NCBI GenBank assembly: GCA_003132125.1
Contig: PKWT01000407.1
Span: 1-7,394 of the forward strand
Length of the DNA: 7,394 bases
DNA from: Micrococcales bacterium
GTDB lineage: Bacteria; Actinomycetota; Actinomycetes; Actinomycetales; Dermatophilaceae
Direction of reading: 5' to 3'
The translations under genes and the position numbers were made by a program. The notes below the pieces were generated by a model. That model had not been told where the DNA came from. It made no database searches and saw only the letters and a program-made list of their open reading frames with translations. Below, piece by piece: positions 1 to 5,566 of the stretch (positions within the stretch are counted from its first letter, which is position 1; every line of letters begins with the position of its first letter).

Positions 1-1233
1 GTCGATCATCGAGTCCGTCGAGGACCGGGTGAGTGCATAGCGCGCGGCGTCGACTCCCACGGCCTCGACGAGATCCTCCAGCACCACGACGGTCCCCGCT
101 CGCTTGCTCATCCGCACCGGTTCGCCGTCCTTGATCAGGTTGACCATCTGGCCGATCAGGATCTCGAGGTTCTCGTGCGGGGTGTCGCCGAAAGCCGCGC
201 ACATGGCCATCATCCGCCCGACGTAGCCGTGATGGTCGGCGCCGAGCAGGATGAAAGCCCGGTCGAAGCCGCGCTCGCGCTTGTTCAGGTAGTAGGCGAG
301 GTCACTGGAGATGTATGCCGGTTCGCCGTTGGACTTGATGACCACGCGATCCTTGTCGTCCCCGTAGTCGGTGGTCCGCAGCCATTTGGCGCCACTCTTC
401 TCATACATCGCGCCCAGCTCGGTCAACCGGGCGATGGCACGGTCGACGGCGCCGGACTCGTGCAGGTCGTTCTCGTGGAAGTAGACGTCGAACTTGACGC
501 CAAAGTCATGCAGAGACGCCTTTATCTCGGTGAACATCAGGTCGACGCCCAGCGTGCTGAACCGTTCCAGAGCCTCCGGGTCGGGCAGGTCGAGAATGCC
601 CGGGTCTCTCGTCATCACGGCAGCAGCGATGTCGTTGATGTAGGCGCCGGCATAGCCATCCTCGGGGGCAGGATCACCTTTGGCAGCAGCCAGCAGCGAC
701 GCCGCGAAACGATCGATCTGGGCTCCATGGTCGTTGAAGTAGTACTCGCGGGTCACCTCGGCGCCCGAGAACTCGAAGATGCGCGCCAGTGCATCACCGA
801 CGGCTGCCCATCGGGTGCCCCCGAGGTGGATCGGGCCGGTCGGGTTGGCCGAGACGAACTCCACGTTGATCCGGTGGCCAGCCTCCGCGTCGCCGCGACC
901 ATAGGCCAGCCCTGCCTCGACAATCGTCCGCGCGAGCTCCCCGGCCGCCGCGGCGTCCAGCGTGATGTTGAGGAATCCCGGCCCTGCGATGTCAACCGCC
1001 TTGACGCCGATCACCGCACCCAGGCGTGCGGCGAGGGCCGCGGCAACCTGGCGGGGCGGCATACCGGCACCCTTGGCAATCTGCAGGGCGAGGTTCGTCG
1101 ACCAGTCGCCGTGATCGCGATTCCGGGTCCGCTCGATGCGCACCTCGTCGGGCACGTCCACGGCAAGCTCACCGGCAGCGACGGCGTCGACGAGGGCGGT
1201 GCGGATCGCGAGGACGAGCAGTTCAGGGGTCAC
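1..1233 (-). CDS. argS: arginyl-tRNA synthetase, 3' end beyond the window
   Basis: Cytoplasmic class I synthetase that charges tRNA-Arg with arginine using ATP. The window holds 411 codons. An N-terminal Add-1-like region carries RNRDHGDWSTNLAL at about residues 37-50. The HIGH-equivalent motif is PTGPIHLGGTRW at about 131-142, with HLGG at 136-139; as I recall, this variant is usual in actinobacterial ArgRS. EYYFNDHGAQIDRF and LGADHHGYVGRM follow, and the KMSKS-equivalent MSKRAG is at 375-380. The C-terminal anticodon-binding (DALR) domain, about 140 residues judging from a usual length near 550, lies beyond position 1. I chose the GTG at 1233 (MTPELLVLAIRTAL) because a -10 box TAGAAT at 1246-1241 puts the transcript start on it. 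A GTG at 1239 and an ATG at 1284 are in frame; the extension to 1284 is Arg-rich and unlike family N-termini. The gene lies near tRNA-Arg(CCG). The identity is secure; the start is moderately secure. Confidence 0.97.
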   Translation of the reverse strand, partial: MTPELLVLAIRTALVDAVAAGELAVDVPDEVRIERTRNRDHGDWSTNLALQIAKGAGMPPRQVAAALAARLGAVIGVKAVDIAGPGFLNITLDAAAAGELARTIVEAGLAYGRGDAEAGHRINVEFVSANPTGPIHLGGTRWAAVGDALARIFEFSGAEVTREYYFNDHGAQIDRFAASLLAAAKGDPAPEDGYAGAYINDIAAAVMTRDPGILDLPDPEALERFSTLGVDLMFTEIKASLHDFGVKFDVYFHENDLHESGAVDRAIARLTELGAMYEKSGAKWLRTTDYGDDKDRVVIKSNGEPAYISSDLAYYLNKRERGFDRAFILLGADHHGYVGRMMAMCAAFGDTPHENLEILIGQMVNLIKDGEPVRMSKRAGTVVVLEDLVEAVGVDAARYALTRSSTDSMID

Positions 1234-1240
1234 CCCCACG

Positions 1241-1246
1241 ATTCTA
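1241..1246 (-). promoter_or_regulatory. -10 box for a leaderless argS transcript
   Basis: On the minus strand TAGAAT lies 7 nt before the GTG at 1233, the spacing expected if transcription begins on the start codon. There is no Shine-Dalgarno sequence between them. No convincing -35 hexamer sits 16-18 nt upstream. Leaderless starts are common in actinobacteria, so this reading is reasonable, but it is inferred from spacing only. Confidence 0.45.
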
Positions 1247-1367
1247 GGGGCGCCCTCGTGGTGGACCCGGACCCGTCTCACCATGGGTTGCCCGGTTAGC
1301 TTCGCGGCGGAACTTGAGTTGTCCCTAGACTTGAACGTGCCAGTGTGCCGAGCTTCTGCCACAGCTC

Positions 1368-1375
1368 AAGGAGGT
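1368..1375 (+). promoter_or_regulatory. strong Shine-Dalgarno sequence that sets the RR1 start
   Basis: AAGGAGGT is a perfect anti-16S match, followed by 4 nt and an ATG at 1380. It overlaps an in-frame GTG at 1374 and so argues against that codon as the start. Further upstream, TAGACT at 1326-1331 could be a -10 box, but no -35 hexamer is recognisable. Confidence 0.75.
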
Positions 1376-1379
1376 GCGG

Positions 1380-1766
1380 ATGACTGCGGTGAAGATCCTT
1401 GTCGTGATCGAGGACGACCCTGACGTTCGGTTCCTCATCGAGACGATCTTCTCGATGGATGACCGTTTCTCCGTCGCTGGTCCGGCCGCCAGCGCCGAGG
1501 TGGCCCTCGAGATGGCGCGAACGACGGAGCTGGGGATCATCGTGCTCGACCACGGACTGGCCGGAGCCCTGACCGGTATGGAAGCGGCGCCACGGCTCAA
1601 AGAGGTGGCTCCGAACGCCAAGATCATCCTCTTCACAACCCATGCGGAGCTCCGTCAAGTCGCTGCCGACGAGCCCGCGATCGACGCGTTCCTCCTCAAG
1701 ACCGACTCAGCCAAGTTACTGGCCCTGGCTCAGGAACTGACTGGAATGGGCGTGCGGCCAGCCTGA
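1380..1766 (+). CDS. stand-alone response-regulator receiver domain (RR1)
   Basis: A 128-residue single REC domain protein, CheY-like in architecture with no output domain, expected to be cytoplasmic and to accept phosphate from a histidine kinase. The acidic pocket is E11-D12-D13. The phosphoacceptor is D57 in IIVLDHGLAG, the beta-4 threonine is T86 in ILFTTHAE, and the conserved lysine is K107 in FLLKTD. The loop after D57 differs from the usual DxxMPxMDG: it reads DHGLAGALTG, one residue longer and without the proline, and the lysine is followed by Thr rather than Pro. The protein aligns without gaps to RR3 (5563-5940) at about 78% identity by hand, so the same kinase (4610-5566) may phosphorylate it. 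It faces away from argS and converges with RR2, with no kinase directly beside it. The name follows from fold and residues only; the biological output is unknown. Confidence 0.9.
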   Translation: MTAVKILVVIEDDPDVRFLIETIFSMDDRFSVAGPAASAEVALEMARTTELGIIVLDHGLAGALTGMEAAPRLKEVAPNAKIILFTTHAELRQVAADEPAIDAFLLKTDSAKLLALAQELTGMGVRPA

Positions 1767-1804
1767 TCACGACCGTCCTGAGTCCTGATCACGACCGTCC
1801 TGAG
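1762..1804 (+). repeat. two-copy tandem repeat, 22-bp period
   Basis: A 21-bp unit starting CCTGATCACGACC is perfect at 1762-1782 and again at 1784-1804, with one base between the copies. The first copy contains the RR1 stop codon TGA (1764-1766). The second ends 1 nt before the RR2 stop codon (1808-1806, minus strand). The repeat therefore fills nearly the whole 39-bp space between the two convergent genes. The units do not form a convincing terminator hairpin and there is no T-run. A short palindrome, CTGAGCTCAG, lies at 1800-1809. Confidence 0.9.
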
Positions 1805-1805
1805 C

Positions 1806-2267
1806 TCAGACGCGGCCGCCCATGGCCAGGACCGCGATAAGCGCCAGCAACTCGTCCGGGTCGAACGGCTTTGCCACGAAAGCGTCGACCTCGGACTGCT
1901 CGGCCTGCGCGCGGTGATGTGACTGCACGGACGCCGTGACCATGACGATGGGGATGTGCTCAAGCCTGGGGTCGGAGCGGATCATCGACACGGTCCACCA
2001 ACCGTCGCGCCGCGGCATGAGCGCGTCCACGGTGATGACGTCTGGGAGCGGTTGGGTCGGGTCCTCAAGGATCCCCAGGGCTTCCTGCCCATCGGCGGCC
2101 TCGACCACCTCATAGCCCTCGAGCTCGAGGTTGACCCTGATGAGCTGACGGATCTGCGCTGTGTCGTCGCAGACGAGGATGCGCCCGCTGCCGCCGTTGC
2201 TTGGATCGACCGGCATACGGTCACCCTCGGTCGCACGGTCACCCTCGGTCGCGCGGGCCCATTCCAT
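1806..2267 (-). CDS. stand-alone response-regulator receiver domain (RR2)
   Basis: A 153-residue protein made of a short charged N-terminal tail and one REC domain, with no output domain. Numbered from the ATG at 2267, the acidic pair is D34-D35 in ILVCDD. The phosphoacceptor is D81 in TVDALMPRRDGW, a canonical loop with proline; T111 is in VMVTAS, and K133-P134 is in FVAKPF. All residues needed for phosphorylation are present. It is not closely related to RR1. The tail holds a direct repeat ATEGDRATEGDR encoded by an 18-bp DNA duplication. The start is uncertain. ATG 2267 fits a leaderless transcript from TAGGGT at 2280-2275. ATG 2216 (MPVDPSNGG) has GAGGG 7 nt upstream and would remove the repeat from the protein. 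GTG 2276 overlaps the -10 box. The gene diverges from tRNA-Arg, and no kinase is adjacent on its strand. Confidence 0.88.
   Translation of the reverse strand: MEWARATEGDRATEGDRMPVDPSNGGSGRILVCDDTAQIRQLIRVNLELEGYEVVEAADGQEALGILEDPTQPLPDVITVDALMPRRDGWWTVSMIRSDPRLEHIPIVMVTASVQSHHRAQAEQSEVDAFVAKPFDPDELLALIAVLAMGGRV
2217..2252 (-). repeat. two-copy 18-bp tandem repeat at the 5' end of RR2
   Basis: Two perfect 18-bp copies lie at 2217-2234 and 2235-2252. On the coding (minus) strand each includes GAGGGTGACCGT. Translated in frame they give ATEGDR twice. Each copy also carries a GAGGG that resembles a Shine-Dalgarno sequence, and the copy nearest ATG 2216 sits 7 nt from it. The repeat could therefore be coding tail or leader, depending on the true start. 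Confidence 0.9.
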
Positions 2268-2274
2268 GATTGCC

Positions 2275-2306
2275 ACCCTAGGCTGCTAGCCTCAGCGGCG
2301 CGTCAA
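2275..2306 (-). promoter_or_regulatory. candidate promoter for RR2
   Basis: On the minus strand TTGACG (2306-2301) is a good -35 match and TAGGGT (2280-2275) a good -10 match. The spacer is 20 nt, longer than the usual 16-18, so only the -10 may be real. The predicted transcript start, 7-8 nt after the -10, falls at the ATG at 2267, which would make the message leaderless. Confidence 0.4.
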
Positions 2307-2329
2307 CCCGGTAGACAGTGGTGAAGATC

Positions 2330-2335
2330 TAGACT
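2330..2335 (+). promoter_or_regulatory. possible -10 box for tRNA-Arg
   Basis: TAGACT lies about 36 nt before the mature tRNA 5' end, which would leave a leader of roughly 30 nt for RNase P to remove. No clear -35 hexamer is placed correctly. Between this box and the tRNA are two copies of TCAACCGGG, at 2343-2351 and 2357-2365, of unknown meaning. Confidence 0.3.
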
Positions 2336-2371
2336 GGGCCACTCAACCGGGACCCTTCAACCGGGCCTTTG

Positions 2372-2446
2372 GCCCCCGTAGCTCAGGGGATAGAGCGCCG
2401 CCCTCCGGAGGCGGAAGCGCAGGTTCGAATCCTGCCGGGGGCGCCA
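2372..2446 (+). tRNA. tRNA-Arg, anticodon CCG
   Basis: This folds as a complete cloverleaf of 75 nt. The acceptor stem pairs GCCCCCG (2372-2378) with CGGGGGC (2436-2442). The D stem is GCTC/GAGC (2381-2384, 2393-2396). The anticodon stem CCGCC/GGCGG closes the loop CTCCGGA, with anticodon CCG at 2405-2407. The variable loop has four bases, AAGC. The T stem GCAGG/CCTGC closes TTCGAAT. The discriminator base is G2443, and CCA is encoded at 2444-2446. It reads CGG arginine codons. The enzyme that would charge it, argS, is nearby on the opposite strand. I see no second copy of its 3' end in the window, so nothing shows that it has served as an integration site. Confidence 0.97.
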
Positions 2447-2461
2447 TCAAGAAGTGACGGC

Positions 2462-2485
2462 TTGACCGGTTTCCTCACCGTTCAA
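2462..2485 (+). terminator. weak hairpin after tRNA-Arg
   Basis: TTGACCGGT (2462-2470) can pair with ACCGTTCAA (2477-2485) around a 6-nt loop, with one central mismatch. It starts 15 nt after the tRNA CCA end, a suitable place for a terminator, but no T-run follows. It may be a factor-independent stop of low strength or only chance pairing. Confidence 0.25.
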
Positions 2486-2560
2486 CCTCCTCCGCCACGA
2501 GACCTGCAACCGGACAGACAAAGGCAAGCCCTCACCAGACTCTAGCGACACCTTTCGGCG

Positions 2561-2566
2561 TAGAAT
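2561..2566 (+). promoter_or_regulatory. candidate -10 box of the PAS-kinase-receiver operon
   Basis: TAGAAT lies in the 2447-2634 gap between the tRNA and the PAS gene and would start transcription near 2573. That gives about 60 nt of leader before the ATG at 2635. The -35 region has no good TTGAC match. The same hexamer serves as the proposed argS -10 box. Confidence 0.4.
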
Positions 2567-2634
2567 TGTTTGTCAGAATGCGAGAATCTCAAGCCAGTTT
2601 CGAGTTATCTGGCCACAGCTCGAAAAGGAGCCAG

Positions 2635-4623
2635 ATGCCGGAGCAGACGATGTTCGAAGGCTTGCTGGAGGCTATGCCTGACGCTTTGATCGGGGTCGAC
2701 CCGTCGGGCGCGATTCGGTTTGTCAATCATCAGGCGGAGCTGTTGTTCGGCTACGACCGCGCCGAACTCGTTGGTCAACCTCTCGAGATGCTGGTGCCGG
2801 AAAGTCTCCGCACGGTCCATGTGGCGCAGCGACAGAGCTATTTCCAAGCCCCGCTGACCCGGTCCTTGGGAACCAGTCTGGATCTGACCGGTCGGCACCG
2901 GGACGGCACCGAGATCCCGGTGGACATCAGCTTGTCCCACCTCGACACGGTGGACGGCTCGGTGGTGATCGCGTCGGTGCGAGACATGAGCGAACACAAG
3001 AAGGTAGAAGCGGGTCGCCTCCGGGCCGAGCGGATGTCGGCAGTCGTCGAGTTCAGTGGGGAAGCCATCCTCAGCAGCACGCTGGACGGCATCGTTACGA
3101 GTTTCAACCGGGCCGCCGAGAAAGTGTTCGGCTACACGGAGGATGAGATCGTCGGCACGTCCCGCAGCATCCTGAGCCCCAAGGAACGAGCCGACGAGCC
3201 AAGCGCCGTCCTGGCAACGATCAGGACCGGCCAGCCTGTCTTGGACTTTGAGACCATCCGTGTCCGCAAGGACGGAACAGCGTTCCCCGTCTCGTTGACG
3301 GTGTCACCAATCTTCGATCACGACGGCACAGTCGTCGGCGCATCCACGATCGCTCGCGACATCACCAGCCAGAAACAGGCGTTCGACGCCGCCCAGCGCA
3401 TGGCAGCGATCATCGAGAACTCGGACGATGCCATCATCGGCAAGACACTCGACGGCGTCGTTACCAGCTGGAACCCGGCCGCCGAGAGGATGTTCGGTTA
3501 CTCCAGAAGCGAGATCCTCGGCAAGCACCTCGGCCTCCTGAGCCCAGAAGATCGGCCCCACGAGACGACGGCCATCCTGGCCAAGATCAGCGCGGGACAG
3601 GCCGTCGAGCGGCTCGAGACCACGCGCCGCCGAGAGGATGGAACGACGATCCCCGTCTCGCTCACGGTCTCGCCGATCCACGACTCGAACGGCTCTGTCA
3701 TCGGTGCGTCCACGATCGTCCGGGACGTGACCGCACAGCGACAGGCGTTCGAGGCCGCCCGGTCGATGATCGAGTCGAGCCTGGACTCGTTGGTCTCGAT
3801 CAGCCCCCAAGGCAAGATCACCGACGTCAACGAAGCCACCATCAAGGTCACCGGCGTCCCCCGCGAGGAGTTGATCGGCACAGCCTTCTCCGACTACTTC
3901 ACCGAACCGGAGAAAGCCAACGAGATCTACCAACGCGTGTTCGCCGAGGGGATGGCGGTGGACTACCCGCTGACGATGCGGCACCGTGACGGCGCACTCA
4001 CCGATGTCCTGTACAACGCCGCCGTCCAACGCGACGCCAGCGGCCACGTGCTCGGCGTGTTCGCCGCCGCCCGCGACGTGACCAGAAAGAGGCAGGCCCT
4101 CGAGGCCGCCCGGTCGATGATCGAGTCGAGCCTGGACTCGTTGGTCTCGATCAGCCCCGAAGGCCTGATCACCGACGTCAACGAGGCCACGGTCAAGGTC
4201 ACCGGCGTCCCCCGCGAGGAGTTGATCGGCACAGCCTTCTCCGGCTACTTCACCGAACCCAACAAGGCCAACGAGATCTACCAGCGGGTCTTCGCCGGGG
4301 GGGTGACCGTGGACCACCCACTGACCATGCGCCACCGGGACGGGAAGGTCACCGACATCCTGTATAGCGCCTCGGTCCAACGCGACACCGCCGGCAACGT
4401 TCTCGGCGTCTTCGCCGCCGCCCGCGACGTAACCGAACAGAAGCAGGCACAGGAAGCACGAATCGCCCAGCAGGCCAAGGAACTGGACCGGTTGGCGGAG
4501 CTGGAGCGGTTCCAGCGGCTGACAGTTGGGCGCGAGCTCAAGATGATCGAGCTGAAGAAAGAGATCGAGAGTCTCAGACGACTCGTCCAGATGAACGGAG
4601 GCAACTCTGGTGACCAGCGCTGA
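2635..4623 (+). CDS. soluble five-PAS-domain sensor protein without a kinase domain
   Basis: A 662-residue signal-sensing protein with no signal peptide or membrane segment, so probably cytoplasmic. PAS 1 spans about residues 8-120 (PDALIGVDPSGAIRFVN to VRDMSEH), PAS 2 134-249, PAS 3 256-370, PAS 4 378-490 and PAS 5 495-605. PAS 2 to 5 end in RDITSQKQ, RDVTAQRQ, RDVTRKRQ and RDVTEQKQ. Residues about 605-650 form a charged, probably coiled-coil helix containing ELERFQRLTVGRELKMIELK. There is no HisKA, HATPase, GGDEF or other output domain. PAS 2 and 3 resemble each other, and PAS 4 and 5 are near-identical. The stop overlaps the downstream kinase by 14 bp, so the protein probably works as that kinase's sensory subunit. 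ATG 2635 has AAGGAG 4 nt upstream; TTG 2566 and ATG 2578 are in frame but lack a Shine-Dalgarno sequence, and ATG 2650 is a shorter alternative. Ligands cannot be told from sequence. Confidence 0.92.
   Translation: MPEQTMFEGLLEAMPDALIGVDPSGAIRFVNHQAELLFGYDRAELVGQPLEMLVPESLRTVHVAQRQSYFQAPLTRSLGTSLDLTGRHRDGTEIPVDISLSHLDTVDGSVVIASVRDMSEHKKVEAGRLRAERMSAVVEFSGEAILSSTLDGIVTSFNRAAEKVFGYTEDEIVGTSRSILSPKERADEPSAVLATIRTGQPVLDFETIRVRKDGTAFPVSLTVSPIFDHDGTVVGASTIARDITSQKQAFDAAQRMAAIIENSDDAIIGKTLDGVVTSWNPAAERMFGYSRSEILGKHLGLLSPEDRPHETTAILAKISAGQAVERLETTRRREDGTTIPVSLTVSPIHDSNGSVIGASTIVRDVTAQRQAFEAARSMIESSLDSLVSISPQGKITDVNEATIKVTGVPREELIGTAFSDYFTEPEKANEIYQRVFAEGMAVDYPLTMRHRDGALTDVLYNAAVQRDASGHVLGVFAAARDVTRKRQALEAARSMIESSLDSLVSISPEGLITDVNEATVKVTGVPREELIGTAFSGYFTEPNKANEIYQRVFAGGVTVDHPLTMRHRDGKVTDILYSASVQRDTAGNVLGVFAAARDVTEQKQAQEARIAQQAKELDRLAELERFQRLTVGRELKMIELKKEIESLRRLVQMNGGNSGDQR
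3034..3765 (+). repeat. diverged tandem duplication encoding PAS 2 and PAS 3
   Basis: Two in-frame units of 366 bp (122 codons), 3034-3399 and 3400-3765. They start MSAVVEFSGEAI and MAAIIENSDDAI and share LDG(I/V)VTS, the FGY segment, FPVSLTVSPI/IPVSLTVSPI and GASTI(A/V)RD(I/V)T. Similarity is clear in protein but broken at many bases in DNA, so this duplication looks older than that of PAS 4 and 5. Confidence 0.8.
3751..4452 (+). repeat. near-identical tandem duplication encoding PAS 4 and PAS 5
   Basis: Two in-frame units of 351 bp (117 codons), 3751-4101 and 4102-4452. The first 57 bases are identical between copies (3751-3807 against 4102-4158). A second block of about 50 identical bases covers the codons for KVTGVPREELIGTAFS. 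Silent as well as coding positions are conserved, which indicates recent duplication or gene conversion. Confidence 0.92.
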
Positions 4624-5566
4624 GACGCAGGTGACTCCAGGCCACGGCGCGGTCGAGGCCACGGCTGCGACCTCCACCGGCGCAATCCTCGACAACGTCG
4701 ATGGAACCGGGGACGAGCGACCCACTGAAGCCGACAGCCAGCGCGCCCTCATGAACATCCTTGAGGACATCGACTCCGACCGGATCCGACTCGAAGCCAC
4801 ACAAAGCGCCATCCTCAACATCCTGGACGACTTCGACGCCGAAAGGCGCAAGGTCGAGGAGGCCAACCTTGATCTGCAAACGGTCAACGAGGCCATGCGT
4901 AGTTTCGTCGCGGTCGCTGCGCACGACCTACGCTCGCCGCTCGCGTCGATCGTCGGTTTTTCAGCCCTCCTCAACGAGAGCTGGGAAACACTCACCGATG
5001 AGAACCGGCGCAAGTTCGTCGCCACCATCGACCGTCAGTCCCAGAACCTCTCCAGACTCGTCGATGACCTGCTCACGCTGTCGAGCGTCGAGGGCGGCTC
5101 GATGAACGCGCGACCCGAGGCGATCCTCTTGGAGGAAGACATCTTGCGACGCCTCGGTCTCGGCCCCGCTGAAGCAGGGAACGTGTCGGTTTCCTGTTCG
5201 CCGGATCTGGTGGTTTGGATCGACCCGGATCACTTGGGACGCATTCTGGACAACTACGTTCAGAACGCCCTCAAGTACGGCGAGCCACCCGTGCAGATCA
5301 CAGCGGAACGGCGCGACGGCATGGTCGAGGTGCGGGTTATCGATCGTGGGCTCGGCGTGCCACCAGAGTTCGTGCCGCGGCTGTTCGGCAAGTTCGCCCG
5401 GGCCACCAGCCCGAAGACGGCTGCGCAGAAGGGCACCGGCCTCGGTCTATCAATCGCGCGTGCCCTGGCCGAGCTCAACGGCGGCGAGACGTTCTACGAG
5501 CCGAACGTCCCCAACGGCTCGTGCTTCGTCGTCCGCCTGCCCACTGCAGCCGTGCCACTGCCATGA
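4610..5566 (+). CDS. histidine kinase lacking a sensor domain
   Basis: A 318-residue cytoplasmic sensor kinase core that autophosphorylates on histidine and should pass phosphate to the receiver that follows. Residues 44-90 are helical linker with a 21-residue repeat (ALMNILEDI, then AILNILDDF), likely a coiled coil. HisKA follows, with H105 in AAHDLRSPLASIVGF. The HATPase domain has N215 and N219 in ILDNYVQNALKYGE, the G1 box DRGLGVP at 245-251, the F box LFGKFA and the G2 box GTGLGL at 275-280. All catalytic motifs are intact. There is no PAS, GAF or membrane segment, so sensing probably comes from the PAS protein encoded just upstream, whose gene overlaps this one by 14 bp. The start is a GTG with GGAGG at 4597-4601, 8 nt upstream and inside the PAS gene, indicating translational coupling. 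The stop overlaps the RR3 start as ATGA. Confidence 0.95.
   Translation: MTSAETQVTPGHGAVEATAATSTGAILDNVDGTGDERPTEADSQRALMNILEDIDSDRIRLEATQSAILNILDDFDAERRKVEEANLDLQTVNEAMRSFVAVAAHDLRSPLASIVGFSALLNESWETLTDENRRKFVATIDRQSQNLSRLVDDLLTLSSVEGGSMNARPEAILLEEDILRRLGLGPAEAGNVSVSCSPDLVVWIDPDHLGRILDNYVQNALKYGEPPVQITAERRDGMVEVRVIDRGLGVPPEFVPRLFGKFARATSPKTAAQKGTGLGLSIARALAELNGGETFYEPNVPNGSCFVVRLPTAAVPLP

Noticed and set aside
1234..1284. ArgS start at ATG 1284
   Set aside because: It would add 17 Arg-rich residues unlike ArgRS N-termini and would place the TAGAAT box inside the coding region.
175..1299. Long plus-strand open frame of 374 codons antisense to argS
   Set aside because: It mirrors argS codons in a GC-rich gene. 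The opposite strand gives full ArgRS motifs (HLGG, MSKRAG), while this translation shows no recognisable domain.
2372..2446. tRNA-Arg as the attachment site of an integrated element
   Set aside because: No second copy of the tRNA 3' end, integrase or excisionase is visible in the window.
4597..4623. Possible frameshift splitting a single PAS-kinase gene
   Set aside because: The kinase has its own GGAGG and a well-spaced GTG, and the PAS protein ends after a tail that looks like a natural C-terminus. A sequencing error cannot be excluded but is not needed.
3304..5028. Minus-strand open frame of 574 codons under the PAS and kinase genes
   Set aside because: It crosses two well-defined plus-strand genes and has only repetitive low-complexity translation, including mirrored PAS repeats. 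It is a shadow of the coding strand.
5215..5562. Possible N-terminal extension of RR3
   Set aside because: The frame is open but lies inside the kinase HATPase codons and gives Arg-rich sequence with no domain. The ATGA overlap gives the receiver its normal length.
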